A stretch of DNA of 64,000 nucleotides from the NCBI GenBank assembly GCA_000226015.1, contig JH153385.1:202948-266947 (forward strand). The letters are read 5' to 3'. Under the pieces are notes generated by a model, which saw nothing but the letters and a program-made list of their open reading frames with translations, searched no databases and was not told where the DNA came from. The position numbers were made by a program, and so were the translations under genes. Of this stretch, positions 14,301-25,707 are shown piece after piece. The stretch comes from Mnemiopsis leidyi (taxonomy: Eukaryota > Ctenophora > Tentaculata > Lobata > Bolinopsidae). Position 1 is the stretch's first letter; each line of letters begins with the position of its first letter.

Positions 14301-15388
14301 GAAAGAATGCTTTCTAGTTTGTAGTTTGAATTGTATTGATATAAAATCCACAGGACAATTAAGATATGGCAGTCCATTAGTGTTTCTGATATTTGTGTTA
14401 GATCAAACTCTCGTAGGATAAAGCAGCGCTGTCATGTTAACTGATGGGCAACTGAAAAACGGAGGTGTGTGGCTATAAATACAATTACCCGATAATGGTA
14501 TTAGCACTCCTGAACTACTCCATGTAGAATAGGGTTATCATTAACCATCCAGAAGCTCCTCTATTTATAGTCAAACCTATTTATTATCCAATTTAACGGT
14601 ATAGCACGTTTACATGTACAGTGATCTAAAAAAATAGTTTATGACCATATCCGCATATTCATTGATATTTCCAACTGAATTTCGGTATTTTATAAGCTAA
14701 ATATTATATTTTGTATTACTTAAAGTTTTGCTTTTTTCCGTCAAAAGCATTTGCCTCTCAGTTTCTTCTATCGATGTTTCCTTAAAAGGATTGTAAATTT
14801 ATACAAATATTTGCAGACTTTGTATAACTAGAATGTAATTGTACAAGCAACAAAGAGAAAAATTTCATGAATATTACTATATCATGAAGTGAATAAATGA
14901 TGCTACATTGATTAAAAAACAAATGACATGCTATAAAAGTATAAGTATAAGAAAGTACTTATGTACTCACGCTATATCAGTAATAGGATCAGGACGCTTC
15001 TTAATGATTGTAATTCTAGGTTTGGGAGATACAAAGTCGTTGTAGTTTCCTCTCCATACGTCGACTGTCGTCGAACGTTTTCGTTCTGCTGCCTGAAAGT
15101 CAAAATGTCTATTTGTTTTCGAAGTTAAACGATAGATTTCAAATGATGTTTATATTAACGTGGGCCATCCGACAATGTCAAGATAAACACGCTTCGAGAA
15201 AATCAAAATGTCAATCAACCAACAAGCAATCTCCACAAAGATCTTAACAAGTAAAAGAGTAAAAGACAGTTTCACTTGCCTGCTTAGCCCCAAGGTTTTT
15301 CAAAAGTAGGACTAAATTGTCCGGATCATTACTTCTAAAGGGATTCTCAAACCACATCCCCAGCTCATGGGCGAATGTTAAGTACTCT
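11347..15388 (-). CDS. Multi-exon Cys/His-containing protein of unknown function (5' end not found)
   Basis: Exons in transcription order: 15388-15280, 15092-14971, 14053-13963, 13783-13702, 13509-13448, 13302-13250, 13021-12767, 12489-12271, 12110-11923, 11779-11521, 11405-11347 (TAG at 11349-11347). Phases agree through the last nine exons. Between 14971 and 14053 they do not, so a small exon is missing; 14263-14228 is a candidate but is one base out. The protein starts with a conserved-looking helical block (EYLTFAHELGMWFENPF). Exon 14053-13963 has a C-x5-CHH-x6-H-x2-C-x5-C cluster, and residues spanning 13302-13021 give C-x2-H-x2-C-x3-C-x2-H; both suggest metal binding. The second half is basic and Pro-rich (YSPPTPPPPQY), so probably disordered. 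The intron after the first exon uses a GC donor (CAG|GCAAGT). I do not recognise the family. The true first exon lies above 15388 and was not identified. Confidence 0.72.
14228..14263 (-). other. Candidate small exon of the Cys/His gene
   Basis: On the minus strand this 36-base open segment follows TTTACAG and precedes GTGTTT. Its acceptor phase fits the preceding exon, but its donor phase misses the next exon by one base. It is offered only as a candidate. Confidence 0.25.
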
Positions 15389-16613
15389 CTAAATTATAGT
15401 TCTAGCAAAACAAAATTGAATGAAGTTGGTGGTTAGCAGAGAAACATACAAAGGCTTGAAATCTTCGTTTTTATTACATCATTAGAGCCTCAATAAATGT
15501 ATTTAATTTGTATAAGTGTTGAAATAGTTTAAAACGTACTGTCTAAATTATAATCCTAGCAAAACAAGATTGAAGTCTTTTTCTTGATTAATTTCGTGAA
15601 TATATTTTCAAGACATGGACATGTTCAACAAAAATCAATGCATTTACAGTAAATAAATTTTATCGAGCAAATGATTTACTTTTTAATGAAAAATAAGCTG
15701 ATTAGGTAATTTTGAACAGTAGCTGCCATGGAAGTAGGTTGAAAGAGACACTAATTGCCCTGATATCTATACAACATCTATACAACAAATATCTCAATAT
15801 CTGCCTCCTACCATTGGAAAGATTAAAGAAGTTAACAATAAAACTAAAGCTATTATAGCTCAACAGAACGACAATCAAACAGTACAGCATAATGGCAAGT
15901 AGACCGAGAAAAGTAGTCGTGAATGACAAGGCTTGTTTTAGTGATCACGTGCGCCATATATATATAGCAAGTGTTGCTTAACAGGCCACTTATTGGAGTC
16001 TCTGTTTCCAATCTGCACTAGCAATTCACACGCTTGGCAATTGTGTTAGGCAGTGAAGTATATTTGCACTGTTTTACTAAAAACAAACAGAAGATACTGC
16101 CTAAGATGAATAAGGCAGAAAATGTAAAGTAAATCAAGCGCAAGCAATTCATTTTCTTTTAATCAGCATGATTCAGAGGCCGAATATAGTGGTCTGATTT
16201 GTGACCAATAGCTAGAGTATTTGTTGGTAGGAGCCTATAATCATGCATGTGATGGCTCTATTTTCATATGTTTTAGAAGATTATCGTCAAAATTTGTGGT
16301 AAAAAATGCAACAATGTGGTTGTATAGCGTTGAGAGCACGGTGACATAAAAGGGTCATTCCAGAAATATGATAACTCCGTCAGATTTCAAATAGCAAAAC
16401 AGAATTACAAACAGACAAGCAATGAAAGAATGAAGACTAGTTGCATAGATGAAAATATAACTTTTTCCCACTGACATCGTCAGATTGTTGCTTTGTGGTT
16501 GATATACACATGCAGGCCGGGGCGCGATTAATAATTACGGTGGTCGGACGATGCGTGTCTTGCTAAATTGTGTACAATTCCAGGCGCGCGACTCTCGATT
16601 ATTATATTGCTAT
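15389..16613. other. Non-coding stretch
   Basis: No gene supported. The 75-residue hydrophobic minus-strand frame at 15702-15929 has no motif or splice context. The missing 5' exon of the Cys/His gene should lie here or further right. Confidence 0.4.
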
Positions 16614-16685
16614 AGTTACTGTAGCAACTGCAGTTACTGTAGCTACTGCAGTTACTGTAGCAACTGCAGTTACTGTAGCAACTGC
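16614..16685. repeat. 18-bp minisatellite, four units
   Basis: Four units of AGTTACTGTAGCAACTGC with a single substitution in the second. Each unit is close to self-complementary (GTTACTGTAGCAAC, CTGCAG at unit joints), so the array can fold on itself. It produces a false Cys/Ser/Tyr-rich minus-strand frame. Confidence 0.92.
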
Positions 16686-16964
16686 AGCAATTGTTGAACT
16701 TGGAGTCTCCCGCAACCAAAAAAACTGATGATGGAGTTTTATTGTCACTCTCTGAACCTGCACAATTGAAATCTTCTCAGATTCTGTTCGATTGCAGACT
16801 CCTCAAAACCTTTGCTACAATTTTATGAAGTAAAAAACAATTGTACATCAATTATTTGTGAGATGAATTGATTAATCAACCTTGCATGCAATTATTGCGC
16901 TGCTTTAACCTAAATCATTACACACATTGACACTGTCATCAATCATACAAAAGGTTTAGCCAGG

Positions 16965-17107
16965 AAAGCGGACCAACTGATCCTAACTCAGTATCCGATC
17001 GTCATTGCTTATTGCTTACGTGCACCAAAGGGTCCACCTTCATTTCCAAGTGATGATGTGACTGAGTTGAATGAACTTGGGAACAAAATCATGTTGGAGA
17101 GGATCAG
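16965..17107 (+). other. Possible orphan exon
   Basis: A frame open from about 16910 ends at a canonical donor (ATCAG|GTAAGC) and could begin at TTTAG|CC near 16964. It reads as ordinary soluble protein (for example APKGPPSFPSDDVTELNELG), but no neighbouring exon was found. It could be an exon of an unseen gene, a pseudogene piece, or chance. Confidence 0.25.
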
Positions 17108-18390
17108 GTAAGCTTAGTCAGCATCCATGATGTTACAAACCCTCTGGGGCATTACTGCACCCAGTCTCCAAGCTTACAGTAATGATATAACAAGAAACAA
17201 ACAAACACAGACACACACCAAATGGAATTGAGGCACACTAGCTAGCTCAGAAAGGGACTGAGTACTGGTTCAACTTAGGTCTGTCAAATACAAGATGTCA
17301 TCAATCATATTTGATCATTGCAAAATTTGTTCAATACACGAAATTTTGCCAGTCTCTCGATTTTAAAGCGTTGACAGTACAATCAGATTTTGCGTCACTT
17401 CACTATTTAGGCAATCGCCAATAGAAAAAATATACAATCAAGAAACTTGCCTATAATAATTTTTTTACTAAAAACGCTAATACATAGGAGCATCGAAGAC
17501 TTGTTTTTACTGTAGTGTATCAAACACAAACAGTTCAAAATGTACCGCCTTTTTGATATCTACTGTGATCGAGTCCTATTGTGAACAGCTCTAAATTCCT
17601 ATTCCTGAAAGACAGCTTTATATGCATATAGTTAGTATGAAGTTGTCTGCATGTTGCCATGCCAACACTATACCTTATATCGATCAAGATAGATGCTAAC
17701 TGTCACAGTGTCACATAATAACGGCAACGCTTCCGCCACTATACCTCTTAACATCGTGTTAATTCTCGAGATATTCTTGTTGTTGCTTGACTTATTAAAT
17801 TTGCGATGTTGTTTTGATGCAAATATGATTAATCTTCATTCTTACACAAAATGCTTGTTGATTAGCAAATAGCCCTAGGGTCCTGCTACATGCAGCCCCA
17901 GCATTTTTGCCCCCATATTTATCTATACTCTAGAACTTTCATTTATTCAAAAATGACAGTTTTGCTCTTAAGGTATGAAGGTATAGTTAAGAAAGTTTTC
18001 AAACCACTCTGATGCTCCATCATAGCTACAGAGAAGACTGAACAGTCGCTCATCATAAGTGCTATAAATAAACAAACCGTATACTTATTCCACATAATGT
18101 GAGCTCGTGGGGTCTTAAATGAGCAAGTTGTGTTTCCGTAAACTTAGAAAAATGAATAATTTTATAATAACATGTGGTATGGCTCTATGCATGTCGCTAC
18201 TAAAATTGAAGTGTTTCATGAGGTCAATTGGTACTGTCTGCAGTAATTCAAGTGTTTCATGAGGTTCCACTAGTACTGTCAGTTTGAAAATCAATTTGCA
18301 GCGATTGTCCTTCAGGATCTGATAATTTTTGTTATCATCTTGATTCTTGATGTAGATTATTTTATCAAAATACCAAAATAAATTAAACTA
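17108..18390. other. Non-coding stretch upstream of the GPCR
   Basis: No coding signal. Around 18205-18280 the words AGTGTTTCATGAGGT and GTACTGTC occur twice about 35 bp apart, another short local duplication. Confidence 0.4.
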
Positions 18391-18499
18391 GGTCCACTAA
18401 AAATATCAGACGGAATAAGTGACAAAGTAAATTCAGCTAGGTCCACTAAAATATCAGACGGAATAAGTGACAAAGAAAATTCAGCTAGGTCCACTAAAA
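18391..18499 (+). repeat. 49-bp tandem repeat ending at the GPCR start codon
   Basis: About 2.2 copies of a 48-49 bp unit that starts GGTCCACTAAAA at 18391, 18440 and 18488. The last partial copy runs directly into the ATG at 18500, so the 5' leader of the receptor lies in repeat DNA. Confidence 0.85.
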
Positions 18500-20921
18500 A
18501 TGGGATACAACATCAACGATAGCCATTGTAACTCTACAGGCGGTGTTATCTGCACATTCGATGTCGTCAACGTTAGTTTGTTGTTCTTGAACGTCCTCGT
18601 AAAGTTCTGATTTGATGATTTATCCTCGTAAAGTTTTAATTTGATAATTTATCAAATGCTTACGATACATCTACTTTTTGTCAAAAAATCCGCTTAATTT
18701 ACCTACTTTTTGTCCAAAATCCGCTCAAATTATTTTCAGTTGTGAATTGCTGTTACATTTCAGGGTATAGTGTTGTCAATATTTGGTGTGTTAGGACTTA
18801 TCTTGAACATAGCAGTAATCGCGATAGCAAGAAAAGTTCACCTGCCAGGAAAGCAGGTAAATGGGATCTTAATGCATGCACATTTTCATTATATTGTTCG
18901 GGAATAGTGTTCTTGGAATTCCTTTTCCTTTATAATCATGAAAAATAGTTTACCTGGAACCTTTACAATAATTAAAAATAGTTTACATGAAATACATTTC
19001 AGAGTAACAAAGTAACATAAAGCACAATACATTTCAGAGTAACAAAGTAACAAAGCACAAAACATTTCAGAGAAACAAAGTAACAAAATATGGTAACAAA
19101 ACACAAAACATTTCAGAGAAACAAAGTAACAAATAGTAACAAAGTAACAAAACATTTCAGAGATACTTTATCACTAACCTAGCGATAGCAGACACTCTCC
19201 TCACCCTGGCGGGAACTCAGAGAGGACTGGGCCTGGTAAGCACTGACCTGCTTATCGGGGGACCTCGCACCTCCGCCTTCTGTGTCATCTTCGCTCTCGC
19301 TCTCAACTTTGTAGGGTAGGCAAACTGTCGTACTGAAAATTAAGTAATGCTAATATTGTTGAAATTATCAAAAAGTTTCAGTAAGTGTGTCAACTTAGCA
19401 ACTTTGATACAATTTTTTATTTCCTTCAAACTCTTGGTTTTCGAATTCAATTAAGATGCAAGGATCTTGAATATTAAAGTCAAGCAACCTGATAACTAAA
19501 CAACCTGATAACTAAACAACCTGAAAACTAAATGTAGGTACGTTAAACAAACTGAAAACTAAATGCAGGTACGTTAAACAACCTGATTACTAAATCATGC
19601 AGGTACGTCAACAGCTGGGCGTTAATCCCAATCACTATAGAAAGATTTGTAGCCCTGGTCGTACCCTTCAAACTACAGAAACTCCTCACTAAACAGAACT
19701 GTTTACTGCTCTGTGTGACGGGCTGGGTACCCAACATTGTTTGTCTCATCTTCGAGACTTTCTCTCTTCTCTCAGACTCTCCCGAGTCCCTACAGGTAGG
19801 TATACTGGTGTAGCATGTATAAACTTTCATTTTTATATGTGACAAAATTTGCCGATTTGGTTACTTTTGGTGGATACTCATGGATATACAACCTTTAAAA
19901 AGGAATAGGAATTCAATGATAGCACTAGCAGAAATAATTTTTGACAGAAAGAAAAATTCTCCTCCGTATTAAAATCTCGCATCACATAACCCAACTTTAA
20001 CCTACACTGACATCTCCATGACAACAGATACTCTTGTCAGGTAACCTACGACCCCCTATACGGTAGATGCACCTACAACACCCACCAACTCCTAGATCTC
20101 TACGTCTTTGTAAAGGGGATCATCTGTTTTGTAGTGCCACTAACGCTTATTGTGGTGTGTTACGTGGTTATCTTTGTTATCTTGGTCAGGAAGGGGATTG
20201 GAACTAAACGTGTGTTGGTCATCTCAACACTTATTGTAGTCACAGGTAAAAGAGAGTATAACTGTTTTAGATTGATATCAACAGTACTCATTCCTATCTC
20301 AATTAATGGACAAGAACCTTGAAAATTTTTCTTGTGTTCACGACCAATAGACTGTTAACCTGATGGACGTTCTTTACAGAAATATCAAACTTATTTTTAC
20401 AAAAAACTGAAAAAAAAACCTAGTTATAAATGATAACTTGCAGGTGTAGCAGCCTGGGCCCCGACGGTAATCGTCCACTACGCGGACCTAGAAATATCAA
20501 AACCAGTGTCTCACATCTTCACCATTACTTTCTTCTATAGCATAGGTAATAGGTAATGGGTATTAAGTAGGGTATTAAAAGTCATCGTGACAAGATCGAC
20601 AAGATTTGTCACAATGAGTCTCAGTCTTGTTCACATAATTCTCTGGAAACATCTTAAGCCGCACCATTACTCATTCTATAACGTTTAACCGACACAGCAA
20701 GAAAAGGTAACAAAACTGGGATATCCCCAGGAGTGCTGGATCCCCTGATATTTATATTCGGCTACAAGAACATGAGGGCGTACATGAGAGGAAGAAGATA
20801 CTATCGGGAACACAGGAGGAGTGAGTTATCTGGAATGGACGACATGCAAGAGTTCAGGACGGGGTCTACGAGGAGCTACATCAGGGGGATACGTCTCGTT
20901 TCAATCTCTTCTTCTTCGTAG
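18500..20921 (+). CDS. Rhodopsin-class (class A) G-protein-coupled receptor, orphan
   Basis: Complete 345-residue receptor in seven exons with agreeing phases: 18500-18598, 18764-18856, 19161-19315, 19603-19795, 20041-20245, 20444-20545, 20731-20921 (TAG). The short N-terminus carries N-x-S/T sites (NDS, NST, NVS) and no obvious signal peptide. Landmarks in order: TM1 GLILNIAVI, TM2 NLAIADTL, the TM3 cysteine (SAFCVIF), ERF in place of DRY at the end of TM3, TM4 tryptophan (GWVPN), ECL2 cysteine (GRCTYN), TM5 proline (VVPLTLIVVCY), TM6 AWAP in place of CWxP, and TM7 DPLIF in place of NPxxY. The C-tail is Arg/Ser-rich, with several likely phosphorylation sites. It should sit in the plasma membrane and couple to G proteins; the ligand cannot be named. 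Nearly every intron contains short tandem duplications. Confidence 0.92.
18594..18651 (+). repeat. Tandem duplication of the first GPCR splice donor
   Basis: The 29-bp unit beginning CCTCGTAAAGTT occurs at 18594 and 18623. The first copy is the exon 1 donor (CTC|GTAAAG) and the second repeats it inside the intron. Confidence 0.85.
18994..19160 (+). repeat. Five-fold repeat of a GPCR splice acceptor
   Basis: ACATTTCAG occurs at 18994, 19029, 19062, 19108 and 19152, each followed by AGTAAC, AGAAAC or AGATAC. Only the last (exon at 19161) keeps the receptor frame. The spacers are AACAAAGTAACAAA-type repeats. Confidence 0.9.
19484..19602 (+). repeat. Tandem repeat echoing the exon 4 acceptor of the GPCR
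   Basis: Units of CAACCTGATAACTAAA are followed by units that also carry TGCAGGTACGT or TGTAGGTACGT. The acceptor-like AG dinucleotides end at 19537 and 19568; the used one ends at 19602. Spacing is 31 and 34 bp. Confidence 0.85.
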
Positions 20922-21297
20922 AGATGACGATAGAGTGGCGTTTTAATGATAGAAACTTACTATAAATTTATAATTTGTACACCTTGGACAGAACTTGAAC
21001 TCCATTTTGTTGGACAGGGTGTATGCAAACATGCACTCAGCAGGCTCCTCATTGGCGCATTGCAATAGGGGGTAACTGCACCCCACCAGTTTTATGAGTG
21101 CACTCTTTGATTTTGTATAAACATTGTTTTTATTGACTTAATGACGTTCTGCAACACAGATTTATAACGAAATGGTAGTGGGTCTATGTGTACAGTGCTT
21201 TCCGAAGGTATCAGCAATACTCATGTCAAGATACAACAAATTTGTAAAATTGAACAATGAATTTTTAGACGCGATTATTAAATGCAACCGAACTGTG
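20922..21297. other. 3' flank of the GPCR gene
   Basis: Non-coding, presumably the 3' UTR and spacer. No canonical AATAAA was seen close to the stop. Confidence 0.4.
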
Positions 21298-23279
<1,982 letters not shown>

Positions 23280-25707
23280 ATGGCAGGACGCCTACGGGCG
23301 TTTATGGGGCTGTCTGAACAGAAGAGCCCGAGTAAGCAAGAGATAAACACAAAAATCTCCTTTAACAAACAAGAGACAAACACGAAAACCTCGTCTAACA
23401 AACAGAAGACAGAAACAGAAAAACCCTCCAACAAACAGGATGAACATCCCACGAAACCTGAGGTACCAGACTCCCTAAAAGTCCCATGTGAGTCTGCTGG
23501 GGAGTCTGGAGAGGAGAGTGTAACCCCTACCTCGAGATCAGAGTTGGAGGGGCTGGGAGTTACTCCTCAATCTCCTCCTGCTGGTATGTAGATTTGTGTT
23601 CTGAATCTTGTACTTAATTTTGTTTTCAGCCTCTTCTGTTTGAACCTACCATTCTGTTTTAAATCTCTCTGTTACTTAAAACCACCATCAGACAAGAAAC
23701 AGTTGAAAAGAAACGAGACAGCAAAGAACTTGGCTGCACCTGAATACGGAACTTTAAAGAAAAAAGGAAGTAAAAGTCGTCTCAGTCCAAGATTGTCCGC
23801 TCGAAAAGTAAGCTATTTCTATTATCGATTTTTGATGAAGTAACTGTTTCCTCCTTACTGCTAAAGAAAGTTTCCGAATTAGATGATTTAAACATTGGAC
23901 ACAAACTTTTTGTTTTTTAGCGAAATAATGACATGCTAATCCATGAAATGTTTCGTCTTCCAAATTTAATTTTATTTTGAGGTCGAACATAGTAGTTGAT
24001 TTGGCGAATTTTTGAAACAGATGAAATGAGAATCACAAGAAGTGCTGTAAAAATCTTGTTGACCTAATTAACTAATTTAAAGTAAGGAATCGTGTCGACA
24101 TCTGTCAGCCTGGGTCTGCATCATAAGGATCATTCTGAAGAATTGTATTTTGCTTGCGCGACAGAGTTGAGAGTATTGCTTTCCTTCAGTTTTTGGTTTT
24201 TTCAGTGAAACAATTCTAATCAATATTAAGTTAATAAGTTGGAGTATCGATATAGTTTTGTCAAAGGGAAGGTATTGACAACCAAGAGTCATGATTGTTT
24301 CATTTCTCAGTCTAGAACCACAAATGCGAACAATAGTGAGTACTATGAAATAGTTCCCACAAAAAACGCTAACTTTAAATAGCTATTTACTAATGAAGTA
24401 ATTAGCATTTCTGAGAAATGATCATAACTAAACCTGCCAACAAAAAGAACCGAATTTTATAATTAAATCCTTCTCTTCAGTCCACAGAACAGTTGAAGGA
24501 GTTTGATGACGCAGAGGAAACTCTAAGTGAGAGTTCTGGTGATGACGACTTTGATGACGAGGTAGTCTTTCGGTCTTTCTTATAATCAAGACATTAATCA
24601 TTCAACCTTTCAGCCGATTGCGTTCAGTCGATTGCAATTTCCAATCTTCACGGGAGTTAAACAGCATCAGATTTTTTATGACAGTCATCTAGAAATAAAA
24701 CCAAAATATTAGAAAAGCGAGTACGCTAGGCTTTATTTTTTGAGGCATAGAGCTAGCCTTTATTTTTTGAGCCATAGAGCAAACTAACTTTTTAAAATTT
24801 TGCAAATACCAAAGACGGAGTAATAGATTTTTATCACCTCATATACTGCTCAGCAAATAATCAAAGCAGCGATACAAGCACAAGACTACGAGGCACTGGA
24901 GGACTTCCTTAGCGTGGACGATCTTATTGTTAACGAAATCACCTCCGAGGTAAAATATCAACTTTAACCCTTCACTTGATGCGTTAATTTTGATAGTTCC
25001 AGTTCGATTACGGACTAGACTGCTGTTCGTCTGCTCCATTAGTGACCTCTAAGTGACGTCAATGACCTCTAAGTCAATGAACCACCCAGGGTAGACGATA
25101 TTATAGTGACCTCTAAGTCAATGACCTCTAAGTCAATATCCCACCCAGGGTAGACGATATCTACACGAGTGTGTCGTGTACGATGACCAGGAAGCCTGTG
25201 ATATCGTTCTGGAGGCTGGGGGTCGTTATCAACTCCCGGGATCTTCAGGGCTGGACTGCTCTGCATTACGCAGCTGCTTTTGGGCTGACTGAGATGACTC
25301 AGTATCTGTTGGATAAAGGAGCTGATCCCCGGAAAAAGTCTAAAGAAGGTGAGGTCTATGTAAAATCGAGCATTGAGCTAATGGTAACTGAAGTTTTAGT
25401 TCTGGACTCTTTTCTAGGTGGCTAGTTTTGAGATTAATGTAGTATTGTTTGTTCTGAAATCGCGAAGTACTGTTTGCTGATAACAGACTTAACGGCTGCC
25501 TAGTGGTTCATCCACAAACACAACTTTGCAGGAGAGACACCAGAAGACGTGGCAGACGACCCCGACATCATCCAGAAACTGCAAGTAGCTCGAGCCAGAC
25601 GAGGTCTCCGCTCCATCTCGACCGTGAGCACCAGCGACATAGAGGCAGCTCAGGAAGAGTTTAAACGGAGAACGGAGAGACGGAAAACTCAAGTGGAAGC
25701 CAGCTAG
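23280..25707 (+). CDS. Ankyrin-repeat protein, about 323 residues, with one apparent frameshift
   Basis: Six exons: 23280-23583, 23692-23807, 24481-24561, 24854-24949, 25149-25348, 25532-25707 (TAG). The N-terminal 100 residues are Lys/Ser/Thr-rich and disordered, with three diverged repeats of the type (S/F)NKQ(E/K)T. A very acidic stretch follows (SGDDDFDDE), then ankyrin helices (RRYLHECVVYDDQEACDIVLEAG, then DLQGWTALHYAAAFGLTEM and LLDKGADP), then a charged C-terminal helix (EEFKRRTERRK). Ankyrin pairs act as protein-binding scaffolds; the partner is unknown. Inside exon 5 the frame shifts at the five-G run 25218-25222. One base fewer joins the two ankyrin halves exactly and makes all later phases work. 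This is either an assembly error or a real indel. A small open segment at 24311-24335 between splice-like sites is out of phase and was left out. Confidence 0.82.
25067..25168 (+). repeat. Tandem duplication spanning an ankyrin-gene acceptor
   Basis: CCACCCAGGGTAGACGATAT occurs at about 25082 and again at 25141. The second copy holds the used acceptor (CCCAG|GGT). TGACCTCTAAGTCAA-type words are repeated four times between and before them. Confidence 0.85.

Noticed and set aside
24311-24335. Small exon-like segment between TCTCAG and GTGAGT in the ankyrin gene
   Set aside because: It would shift the phase and break the following exon; the gene reads through without it.
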